This document shows, piece by piece, positions 35,401-44,881 of a stretch of DNA of 64,000 nt. Where the stretch lies: assembly GCA_900239685.1 (NCBI GenBank), contig OENT01000371.1, forward strand, positions 62,001 through 126,000, written 5' to 3'. Made by a program: the position numbers and the translations under genes. The first letter of the stretch is position 1; every line of letters starts with the position of its first letter. Under the pieces are notes generated by a model, which saw nothing but the letters and a program-made list of their open reading frames with translations, did not search any database and was not told where the DNA came from. The stretch comes from Rotaria macrura (lineage: Eukaryota; Rotifera; Eurotatoria; Philodinida; Philodinidae).

Positions 35401-36411
35401 ATATTCTGTTTCACAAACGCTCGATCGACATTCTACACTCCTGGAGATACGGCTCCTCTATTGAAAAAATTGCTCACTTCTCTATCCATTGGTGACGTTC
35501 CATTCAAAAAACAGAATACATTTTGTTTCGATAATGAATCGTTTCGGTATCTAGTTGCTCTGAAAAACGGAATCAAGTTCAATGATGAGGATAAACATGA
35601 ATATGCAACAAGTTGGTCAACTTCAGTTACTCAATCGACTTATCTTATCGATTGGATTCGTAAAAACGGTAATATTTATCGTATCGATCGTAGCATACGG
35701 ACAATAAAGTCTGCTCAACTTGAAATTGGTCATATGATTCGTCCTATATTAGAAACAGTACGAAATCTTCTTCGAAATATTATTTTATACAAAAAGAATT
35801 CGTCAACAACATCGCTGGAATTGCATCCACATGTTCTTGACCATCCGATCAACATATGTTTATTGTGTAAAGGTCAAATTATAGAAAAAGGCCTATTTTG
35901 TATTACAAATGATGTTCCTCATAAAATCGAAAAAAATAATTGTGGTACCTGTCAATGCTCACCAAATCAGCACACATCTATTGAATATGTCATTAAATAC
36001 GAATATTCAAATAAGTTACCGATTTGCAATCGACAAGAAATATTGAGCGACTTATGTCAAGCAAGTGCTGAATTTTCTTATTTTCTAATTCATATTGCTC
36101 ATTCGTCTGAAAAAGATCAATTTTTGTTGGGTTTATCTCGAATGATTCAACAAGAAATCGATATATGTCAGAGTTCAAAGATAAATTCTTTGAATTCAGA
36201 GCTGGCCAAAGAATTAGATTGTTTCAAAACTAAATATACACAAACGATGGATAAGATGAAATTGAACCAAGACATAGATAAATTATCTTTTATTTATAAA
36301 CGAATTCAAGATATTGGTAAATATCAGATGATACAAGAACAAATGATGGCAGTCAAAAGGGCACAAGCGATGATAATGAAGGCAACCGAATATGAGGTTT
36401 TGAACAATTAA
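32470..36411 (+). CDS. Large AIG1-like GTPase with stonustoxin-type N-terminal region (1313 aa)
   Basis: Single uninterrupted exon. The N-terminus (about 15-165, ALDPDGRLGLLYDGTHD and VATHIITGIRRGLDIILVLQ) resembles the N-terminal module of SNTX-family proteins, followed by a helical region with QYTEHVQQLVLRLR at about 270. Residues about 485-800 are a Ser/Thr-rich low-complexity linker. A TRAFAC-type G domain follows: P-loop LLGETGVGKST near 816, DTPGFGDTRG near 910 and NARS near 983 in the G4 position, closest to AIG1/GIMAP-like GTPases. A Cys cluster (CLLCKG near 1130, CGTCQC near 1158) may bind zinc, and a helical C-terminus ends the protein. It would bind and hydrolyse GTP; its cellular role is unknown. 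AATAAA occurs about 46 bp after the stop. G-domain call firm; SNTX-like call moderate. Confidence 0.88.
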   Translation: MNSNSQRASISSIMHRKALDPDGRLGLLYDGTHDLIIQNFGVSEQKKCYQAILSKECEIIQGHQDLAQNVLKIVQLQDDLELSILLNLREKTGIDAIADYSKPINECTRFFYYTYLVREERFLDDPSSLQRFDESSNPHTVATHIITGIRRGLDIILVLQLPFEIEVRSKIDIILHQIRNLLLDSSNIFQFQLEHENILANILDIKVYSNSRCFKNVSTLLDMCKQIKEKQSQPIDCPFLYTLRPITSFYPNYTGQGAKFSSLPIQYTEHVQQLVLRLRHKFKKLETLIKYELNSQEEKHLKNRYIYLRDQMSIFQKKFTEEIEHLGGMIVDIRSGRTSVLKLDQILQNREHILESTTYDDLFRYALNLKEKTHFISDLQRQQFRYSNIAEYNIQQPYDENTFENALLKDNVQEHILCSNDDLNQIDNGQFLELRDILKQELKINPSLRLIYADFSYCSFQLKHMILLPLSKYKEQKTVLKEKAIAQSNQVLVHNQQSHLPSTNKQDSLARQTNPSMITRKNSNSPSALIHVSEPAISKESITHYAPTTAQTHSTSYSTVRDSAFRFHATSTSGAISISVDISPVHVTSTDVYCPPASIAPPASVSHIKLSTIKSSLAVGGNYKSQSSDSHVSTLATSNETNSRRVSSTMTMAPAIHSTMHNSTALSIKTLTEDVASINAKISPVVTATVKDHHPPGITTQIALQSGTKPSNCTFLSTEKSSHSSTPINNQTSVPELRTDKMPDSLQAKEKAYSTLKSPTALIKDNHIPTVIPKTQETLMPFSAEPAPYHSLLTINKATDKSSIEEKDIIHILLLGETGVGKSTFINAFANYLTFNTFEQAESGQPVVLMPVSFLMTVGDNFDEHIVKFGDVENSIEEDFTHPGQSVTQRCKSYTFCLKDHRQSKIRIIDTPGFGDTRGIEQDDLNMQHILEYINNLTHLNAICFLLKPNASRLNIFFRSCITQLFSLLDRTALDNVIFCFTNARSTFYTPGDTAPLLKKLLTSLSIGDVPFKKQNTFCFDNESFRYLVALKNGIKFNDEDKHEYATSWSTSVTQSTYLIDWIRKNGNIYRIDRSIRTIKSAQLEIGHMIRPILETVRNLLRNIILYKKNSSTTSLELHPHVLDHPINICLLCKGQIIEKGLFCITNDVPHKIEKNNCGTCQCSPNQHTSIEYVIKYEYSNKLPICNRQEILSDLCQASAEFSYFLIHIAHSSEKDQFLLGLSRMIQQEIDICQSSKINSLNSELAKELDCFKTKYTQTMDKMKLNQDIDKLSFIYKRIQDIGKYQMIQEQMMAVKRAQAMIMKATEYEVLNN

Positions 36412-38279
36412 GTTCACTGGTTTTTAAAAATGATTTTCATACAGTGATTGTCTTCGAAATAAAATATTGTCATTTTTACTCTGTTGTATAAAATCTAGTG
36501 ATGAGATTCAACTTCCCATTCATAACATCATCCTTCTTTTTCAAGGCGACGGAACATTATCGTGAACAATTGTATGTAAAGAAATACAGCGAACGGTATG
36601 ACTGATTATGACGATATCTTGTTTCGAGATCCTCTACTGAGCGTACACACATTCCTTAAAGTTGAAGTCGAGAAGATTTTTCACAAGTTTTTTCGAACAC
36701 ACACCAATGTTTGTTTTACCCTCTAGACAGAACTTCGTCATAAAGAATGAGTTAGCCATATAAGATTTGTTTTTTAAGATTCCGAGGTCGATGATGTGAG
36801 TTGATGTTAAAAATGAAAGTGACAACTAGATTTTCTCACAAATTTTTGTAAGCTACAGAATATTCAAAATAAATGTATACAGTGCTATCTACACAACAGC
36901 GTCATATAATATCATCTTATAGAGAGTAGAAAAAAGAAAGCGGCCGTGATCGTTGTTGTTCATATTTGAGGAAACTTCGTCTTCTTGTGCCCATTACTAT
37001 GAATGTTTTGAAGAATTGTGCTTGCCGAGAAAAAGGATAATACTGTATATGCTCAAACGATTTTCTTCACTTGAACAATTTTTCACATAGCCCATATGAA
37101 AGATCATGTCTTTTTTACACAGATTTAGGTACTTGCTTTTGGTTTTCATTGATATTTTTCTAGGGAAAGAACAATGACATCGAATTCTTGTACTTTGGCT
37201 GCTCATTGGCTAGGGTGATTCCATTGTGAGCTGCAGTTTTTGATACATTTTGTCTTTCATTATTCGAATTCTTATGTATATGCATAGTTTAAACTACTTC
37301 TAGAAAACTATGCTTAAAACGCTTTATTCATTACTTCTTTCTGAAGAAAAATCATTCTTACCAAACTTGAAATAAATTAATTGAGTTTTTTCTTCTTAAG
37401 TGTCGGATTTTTTACTATATTGTTTTACTAATATCTTTATTTTAAAACCTACACAAAAACTGAAACTTAGTCGAAAACTTTAAGATTTCTCCTCTAGAAT
37501 ACTGATCGATTTGAAAGGCATCTAAGCTCTCCAACGGCAATTTTCAACACTTGATTGTATTTATCGATCAATTGAATTAACAACCAGACTAATTTTCCTT
37601 CGGATTGATAGATAGTTTTTACATACCACAAAAAGGTATTCAACTATATGGGAAAAACCATTGACTTGTAAGAAAATACTGATGAAAAATGAATATCGAG
37701 TAGAATTTATCTTTCTAAAATATTAGTATTTAAGAAATTTTGCTAAGAAAAAGTAAAATCTGTATGAAAAAACAAACATAATATTCGAATTCAGCATAGA
37801 ACGCTGAAAACATGTGTATGACTTTCACATGTTTTCTTGATTTTTCATTTTTATTGAAAAACTTGTCCACGATTCATAGGATGTCTTAGATCAGAATTCA
37901 AACTCTCCTTAAATGAATTCATGATAATCTCATTAAGAACGTGTGGAATCATAACTTTCCAAGTAGAAATCGACTGGTACTATCCGATTCATTCTATATT
38001 TCTCAATGATACTCCTTTATCCCCCTCACAACCTCAGAACTAAGCTAAAATCAGTCAGAAATATAGGTAAAATGCGTAACATACGTCGTAATTCGCCCAT
38101 TACAACACTCCAACACAGAAGCAGGATTCCAAGAAGCATCATTAAATAGTACTGATGATGATAGTCATGCATGACATCATGAAGTTTTACTTAAATAAAT
38201 TATATTTGGATCTATTCTTATTTTGGATTTGTTCCTTTAAATGAATAAGATTTCTCTAGTGGGTGGATTAAATCAAAAT
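36412..38279. other. 3' flank of the GTPase gene, no further gene
   Basis: A likely polyadenylation signal AATAAA lies near 36458. Beyond that the sequence is AT-rich with only short unsupported frames (36634-36825 and 36997-37206 on the minus strand). Confidence 0.45.
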
Positions 38280-39628
38280 GTTTTTTTCTAATATAAGTTC
38301 ATGTTTCAAATTCGAGCATATACATATGTTAGGCGTAAGCCCTTAAAGAAACTGAGCTGTCTTGTTGCACAGCTAGTGTGTGTGTGTCAGAGGAATACAT
38401 GCATGGGATGTTATCACTCCGATAGTCACGGGCATCTTCACAAACATCACACCATCCACATTTGTACCATCATAAATCGACTGATGCACTTTTGTGATTG
38501 GTTCTATGTTCCGTAGATTATTTTAGGAGACTTTGTAGATACTGGGAAATGATCCTTGCCTCTTCGTGCCGTAGGCAATGGTCATCATAGTAAGCAATGT
38601 TTACTAGGAGAGATACGGTACTGCAGAATATACATTTTCAAGACTTCATGGTTTATAGCACAAGCTTTGTTTCATAGGTGATTTCTCTAGATAGATATTT
38701 TCTGATCTTTCCCTATTACGAATATTTTGTTGATTGAATGAAGTGTCTTGAGACGTGAAGATCCTGACACATCTACTATCATGTTCGAATTTAAAAGGAT
38801 AATAACATCAGTCCCTCAAACACTTTTTCAATTGTGACTGTCATGATTTTCGATCAAAATCAGTGCTTCATGCTGTCGCCTTAATAAGCCAAATGGTGAT
38901 TCAAATAACTATTGTCTGTGTTTAATGCATTGTTTCATTTTCATTTGAGGCCCACAACAAATATAAGTCTTTTGAAGACAGTTTCTAAGTAATTGATAGG
39001 AATAAATTGAATGAGCCATTGTAAGGAGTTTAAAGGTTTCATGCTGCAAAGTTCCATTGATTGTATAGGGTCCATACATTACTTGCCTTTCTAGTAGAAA
39101 GAAATTGACTATCACCTCCCTGTTGAGTATAGCTGAAATGGGTTGAATTAAAAACTAAAATGATCATACCACTGGTGACGGATTCAGTGCCCGTTTTCAA
39201 AGTCAGATTTCTGAAGAAATCAATCGATTGATAATATCATTTTTATTTCCCATATGTTGAAGATACTCTTAAAAACTGGTGAACGATTCACTAACATATT
39301 GGTCTATGTGCCTTGCCACTCAATTAAATGAAAGTTTCATTGAATTCCTGCTCAACATTTCATAGCCCATTGTCATACTTCGGTTGAATCCCAGAACGAC
39401 ATCAAAAGAAAATTTATAGTTAGTTTGTGATAGATTTGAATCTCGGTAGTGTAGTTTCATAGTTCCATTTCATTCACATGTCAGTTATATGTATTAACTT
39501 TAACCATGAAGGAAACAGCAGTCTTGTCAACATTCGAGCACGTTCTTGCATTTGAATCGACGACTACTGATTTTATTGACTTTCTTCTATAAAGATATCT
39601 CTGAATCTTTTGTTTTGTCTTACTTTAG

Positions 39629-40473
39629 TATCAATGGCATGCTCAGATACTCCCTCATATACATACACGAATTCGATTGAGTTCTGACTAGGGGTGGTAC
39701 TTTAACTTTAAAGATTAAAGTTAAAGTGAATTTTCTTTTTTATATTTATCATTAGCAGGACTGATTGATTTATGCTCGCTGCAACCTATGATACGTAAAA
39801 GAATGAAAAAATAAACTATTTTCACTCGACTTTTAACCACTTCAAACTTTAAAATCAAAGTATTAAGTTATTTCAAGTCGTTTTAAATTGTTTTATTTTT
39901 CATTTTTTTTGTTGTCTTATAGGTTGCTGATGGTCTGGTGGGCATTAATCAACCAGTCCGGGTAGTGATAAACATGAAAAAGAAAATTCACTTTAACTTT
40001 AAATTTAAAGTAAAGTTAAAGGACCACCACTAGTTCTGACTAGTTAGATTCAGTACGCTTACAATTATATGGCTAGTTCAGCTTCACCTACTTTGGTCTT
40101 TGCATTTCAATGTGATGATAGCGGCCAACGTCACTGATATCTAGATGATGTCTCTGTTGTCGATACATCTAATGCAAAAGTAGAATTACTGCAAAACCCT
40201 AGCTTTGATAATTCATCATCGGCGCTAACAGACTGGACACAATGGTGTACCAATACGTGTCCATCTCCCAGCAGTACCAATGCGGACCAAGTCACCTCTG
40301 GTTCCAGCTGCGTAACAAACAATTGCTACAGAGATCATTGTTATGATGGTGGTGACACTGACTATCTTGGTTCGACGTTTTCGGCTACATTTGGTCATAC
40401 CTATACGATCTCATTTCGTATTGTAGATTCTTGTGCAAATGGTGGCACCAAGGCCTATGTTGATGTCTACTGA
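39629..40473 (+). pseudogene. Pseudogene of the C-terminal domain of the mucin-like gene
   Basis: This is the inverted-copy equivalent of the terminal exon 17775-18274. It keeps the acceptor (CTTTAG at 39623-39628) and long stretches of protein similarity (LDDVSVVDTSNA, ALTDWTQWCTNT, GGTKAYVDVY, then a stop at 40471-40473). It is not a working exon: a TGA replaces the Trp codon just before YLDDVS (about 40136), and a 344-bp hAT-like element splits it at 39689-40032. No TM or stalk exons remain on this arm. A Thr-exon vestige (CCACAACAA near 38952) has lost its donor. Confidence 0.85.
39689..40032. mobile_element. 344-bp hAT-like MITE with 8-bp TSD
   Basis: It is flanked by a perfect 8-bp duplication GTTCTGAC (39681-39688 and 40033-40040). 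The terminal repeats are TAGGGGTGGT on the left and ACCACCACTA on the right, extended by CTTTAACTTTA words and AAAGTTAAAGTGAATTTTC in both arms. An 8-bp duplication and a (C/T)AGGGGTG-type end are characteristic of hAT elements. No transposase. The homologous left-arm site (GAGTTCCGACCAGTTGG, about 18205-18221 reversed) has no insertion. Confidence 0.9.
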
Positions 40474-41340
40474 TCGAAGCGAAATGATTGCGGTGTGTGT
40501 AGTAGGATGCGAGCAATGAACAATATATGCTTAGAGTGATAACTAACCTCTTATTTCAAATTTTGTAACATTTGAGTTTTCTTTTTTGTGGTTCTTCTGT
40601 GTATACATGTAACATTTTTTTCATAGATCAATCCTATGTCGACATTATTCATGAAATCATGAGAAGTTTAGCTAATTCTTTAGATCGAGTCACTTTATTA
40701 TAACGATCAGTGTCTTGTTAGTTGGAGTTAGTGTTACACAAGTTATGTGACGTTTCTGAGTCTCTTTTAGAAGAATGGAACTGAAAAAGTCAGAAGCTTG
40801 TAGCATAATCTTCTTTTCAGAAGGAACAACCCATCGTCATCTGGGCTATGCGTTATCCTTCTGTAATATAGAAATTTCGGGCTTGTTGAAATTGTACCTT
40901 TGCTGATACTCGCGCGTGTTTAAATAACTACAATTTGAATTACTTCGCATCTGGTTGCATAGTAGCGACGATGTTTCAAGATTCGGTTGTTTCTCTATGG
41001 CATCGTTTCATCATCAGTTATATTTAAGGAAAGTGAATATAAATGTTAAATGTAAAGAATGCGTATGTATTCGAATAAATACATAATTGTCCGTCTAGAC
41101 ATTCTTTCATATGAATGAAGACCCCCATTAGCATCCTCATGTTAATTCCAGGAAAGAAATGTGTGTACTGTTTTAATTTAATAGTTGGAAAAAAGGCGAC
41201 GGTAAATGTAATGTTCGAAGCCAAACGGAGAAGAATATAGTCATAATTGTACCGTCGAATGCTGAAACGCATTGAGGTAGAAACTATTAAGGATGGAATA
41301 TATGTATGTATTTGTGAAGATACATATTGCAGGTAGGACA

Positions 41341-43654
41341 CGTGTGGTTTAAAACTTGGATTGGAATTTAGAAGTAGATCGAAGCTAGATCCACACTCAC
41401 ACGCTTCTTTTTAGCCACAACAGAGTTAATCAAAGAATACTTACTGTTATGTAATCGTTTTTAATGTAGCTTAATGTTAAGAATTTAGGGTTCGACAGTA
41501 AGTTGTATCCAAAGAGAGGTTACATTTAAAAATTGTCCAAGTTTTGATAAGCTATTAAAATTTCAGGTAATTTCTTATCAAGTGTAATTTCAAGAAATGA
41601 AATATTTTCTTTCACGAGATTTCTTCATTTATTTTTGAGGTTGCAAAAGAGATCGTTTGCAGACTTGATATTTCAGATCTTAATAATGCAAATTTATATC
41701 TCTAGTCGATGATAACTACAAAAGAAAAGTTTTATTCTCCCAGCACAACAGTTGTATCTACACTGAAAAAAGGTTAAAAAAAATAAACTACTTAAGTAGT
41801 GGCATTCATCAACAAACATCTTTCTCGGCTCATGCCAAACGAGAAATGGAGTTCATATCGTTCTAATGCTAGATATCGTATAGTTTACAACATGTTTTTT
41901 TTTCTGATTTCGAATTCTTCTCATTGGACGACAACCAATGAGAAACCACATGCTGTTGGATTGGTATGTAATGAAATCGATGTTATCAATCTTTGTAAGT
42001 CAATTCTTCGTTATTGTAAATTGTAAAGCCGTCTTGTCAAACTGTGAAATTATCAACAATAAAATTTAGAAGGGGCTTTTCTTTGGTTCAATAGTAGGAA
42101 AAAAACTATTTATTTTTTTTTCATTTAAGTATTCTGTCATATTATATAAATGTCTTTTTAACTTTCATGTGGCAAACGGAGGTTTAGCATATTACTTGTG
42201 AAAGACGAAAGATTAATATTTGATCATTTCAATCAATTAAAAGTGAGTAGATCGTATTAAAATGCAGCATTGTTCTGTAAGATATAAGGCGTACGATTCT
42301 ACTTCTTTACATCTAAATCAGTGATCTTTGAAGAAAAAAGCCTGTGTATGATTAGAATCTCCCTAGATCTTGTGTTTTATTCTATTAATATAATACTCTA
42401 AATGTGTTTTGAAAGTGTCAATTATAAAGTAAAACATTTTACTTGACAATTTTGGGCATCGAAGAGGAGCGCATTTGTAAATTCTGCTCACATTTAAGTT
42501 AACTCGTATTGAATGTTAAATTTCATATCAACATGAAGATTCTTAAGAAATAATGGTCAGTTTCAGCATGATTTGTGTCGAAATTTTCTTATTAAATAAA
42601 TTTTAACTACTTCTATTATTTGTGACTATATTTCAGAGAGCTAATATTCATCGTCATATCACAGACTAAGAATTTGTGATAAAAATGTATTATGCAGACA
42701 ATAAGCAACATTTGCTCTTGATACTATGTTTTTTGGAAATATGGGTTATGTCTCTGATATTGAACTGATAAGAAGTTCTCAAGTTCTGCAGCGTCACTAG
42801 CATTGCAAATAAGAACTTTACATTGAGCTTGTTACACATATAATTACGTTGATTCGTGCGAGTTGAACTGGTCAAATTCCCATGAAAATAGGATATTCGA
42901 AGCTGATTCTTGTAGTGAGCACAATACTGGATAAAAATCAATCTATAGTAACATTTAGAGACAGAACAAGTATCTTCGTATTTATCATTAAGAGCTGCTG
43001 CTGCTATCATATATGATCATTAGTACACAAATGTTTTTCATCAATCGAGATTCTTTTAAATTCAAGTAAAATACTCACTCTCTGAAATACACACATGTTG
43101 ATCTGATACATTTCAACTAGAAGAAATGCCTTTTGTTTAACACGCAAATTTACAATAGATATGAGTTATCAAATCAATCTAACTTTAATATTGTAATAAA
43201 TCATGGATCGATTCAAATGATTCATGTTTTCTTTTTACAACCTCGTGCGACAGCATTTGACATGTAGTTATCATAGGCTTTACGGCTACCAGCAAGCGCA
43301 ACTATAAAAAGAAAGAAGGAAAGGAAAAGAACTAGTTACTACTGCAAATATTAAACAACAACGACAAGGAAAAAAATGATTCATGCATCATGTCGGTGGT
43401 AGTATTTCATCGAATGCCTTTGTATTTTATTTCTATTCTCCTACGCAGCCGTGCATCTAGAAAAGAAATGAAGAAAAGGAAAAAATTGAGAATCACGTAT
43501 TCGTCACGTCACAGTGACTAATACTGTTTTTGATTGCGCCTTCAAGTCTCTATAAACATGATGAAGCGATTTTGACAAAATAGTATCGAATTTATTTTGA
43601 TTATTTCAGAACTGTTCTATCCATTTACGTTCAATATATATATTAACAAACAAT
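41341..43654. other. Gene-poor stretch upstream of the helical-protein gene
   Basis: No supported gene. Frames at 41799-42026 (plus) and 42690-43010 (minus) lack recognisable features. The last few hundred bases presumably hold the promoter of the gene starting at 43655. Confidence 0.45.
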
Positions 43655-44881
43655 ATGGAAGCAACAACAACGAATGTTTACGGAGCAAAGGAACAAGAAG
43701 TAGGTGTAGAATTTTTCGATCGCATCGATAATACAGTCAACGAGGTTTCTACACGTAATGCCTGGGTTCAATTACAAGCAGCAAAAATTAGTGAAGCTGA
43801 ACTAGAACAAGTCGTTCAAAACGAAGGATTGGAAACTGATGAGCAAACACGACTCTTCACAAAATTTTTATCTTTGGCTACAAATCTATCATCGGCTAAT
43901 TTTACTGATCGTTTAAATAGTGTACCAAAAGTTGTACAAGGTATTGCCGATCTTCTCGATGCCATGCGTCGTGAAGTCGAAGAATATGCAGAAATAGCCA
44001 ATCAATTCGAAGAACTTGTTCACATATTTGGTAAACTTGTCATTGATACACAACATCAAATGGGCTTGATTTTACCCCATATGCAAGAAGCCAAAGATCA
44101 TCTTTCTGTACTCGCTGATGTATTCGATTCAAATGAAACTGCTCTAACATCTATTGATCAACAGGATATTAATATTGCCATGAATGGTCTTGTCAAAGGT
44201 ATGAAGCAAATGGTCGCTGTGTCAAAGACTAGCGGTCAAGAAAGTCGACAGTTGAACGAACGTATTGGTAAATTAAGAAAAAACGTTGAAAAACAACGTG
44301 GAACTGCTCATGGACGAATACATCTATCGAAAGCTCTCAGCTGTCTTGGTCCTTTGGCTGGAGCTGGTGCTGTTGCACGAGCAGTCGGTGCATTAGTTGC
44401 ATTTCAAGAATTGGGCGGTCCTGGTGTACTCATTGTAGCAGGAGTGAGTTTGAATCCGATCGCAGCTATAATATGTGGTGCATTACTTGGAGGTACACTT
44501 ATCATAACAATTGCAAGTCTTGTTTATCGTTTCTGGACTCGACATCAATATAAAGCAATAGCATTTCTTGAAAAAATTTGTACAGGTCTCATCGAATTAG
44601 CAAATGCCAATATGTTCTTTCTCGATTATCTTAACAAAAGTGAAGAAGCAGCCAATGCAATTAGTATACAACTTGAACAAATTCAATCTTCACTGACAAG
44701 TGAACGATATCGTAAACAAAATGGAAAGTTATGTAAGAGAGCACATGAAACAGTGGACAAAGCAGTTCAAGTCATTGAAGACATTAGAAATATTAACATA
44801 TCACAATGGCTTGCACCAGAAACTATACCACATTTTATTGTTCATAAAGTCGTTCTACCCATAACAATGCCACAGCAATAA
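43655..44881 (+). CDS. Helical protein with central hydrophobic hairpin (408 aa)
   Basis: Intronless. Residues about 1-235 are predicted by eye to be long amphipathic helices (for example VVQGIADLLDAMRREVEEYA and MKQMVAVSKTSGQESRQLNE). Residues about 240-300 form two hydrophobic, Gly/Ala-rich segments (GAGAVARAVGALVAF and PIAAIICGALLGGTLIITIA) separated by a short polar turn, then helices resume (EKICTGLIELANANMFFLDY). Helix bundle, hydrophobic hairpin, helix bundle is the layout of ClyA/Hbl/Xax-type membrane-active proteins, but it could equally be a structural membrane-anchored coiled coil. There is no signal peptide. The start is the first ATG after an AT-rich leader (AACAATATGG). A single uninterrupted exon is compatible with horizontal acquisition or retro-origin. 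Function not known. Confidence 0.8.
   Translation: MEATTTNVYGAKEQEVGVEFFDRIDNTVNEVSTRNAWVQLQAAKISEAELEQVVQNEGLETDEQTRLFTKFLSLATNLSSANFTDRLNSVPKVVQGIADLLDAMRREVEEYAEIANQFEELVHIFGKLVIDTQHQMGLILPHMQEAKDHLSVLADVFDSNETALTSIDQQDINIAMNGLVKGMKQMVAVSKTSGQESRQLNERIGKLRKNVEKQRGTAHGRIHLSKALSCLGPLAGAGAVARAVGALVAFQELGGPGVLIVAGVSLNPIAAIICGALLGGTLIITIASLVYRFWTRHQYKAIAFLEKICTGLIELANANMFFLDYLNKSEEAANAISIQLEQIQSSLTSERYRKQNGKLCKRAHETVDKAVQVIEDIRNINISQWLAPETIPHFIVHKVVLPITMPQQ

Larger units (their letters stand above)
38280..41340. repeat. Right arm of the large inverted duplication (internally deleted)
   Basis: It reads as the reverse complement of 16900-24660 with the section equivalent to 18980-24150 missing; the junction lies near 38790-38890. 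Conserved blocks include 38330-38790 (against 24150-24620) and 41040-41300 (against 16960-17220). Divergence is visible as scattered substitutions and small indels, so the duplication is not recent. It lacks the TM exons and nearly all Thr exons of the gene on the left arm. Confidence 0.85.

Noticed and set aside
42690-43010. Minus-strand 106-aa frame
   Set aside because: No domain, no splice context; probably chance.
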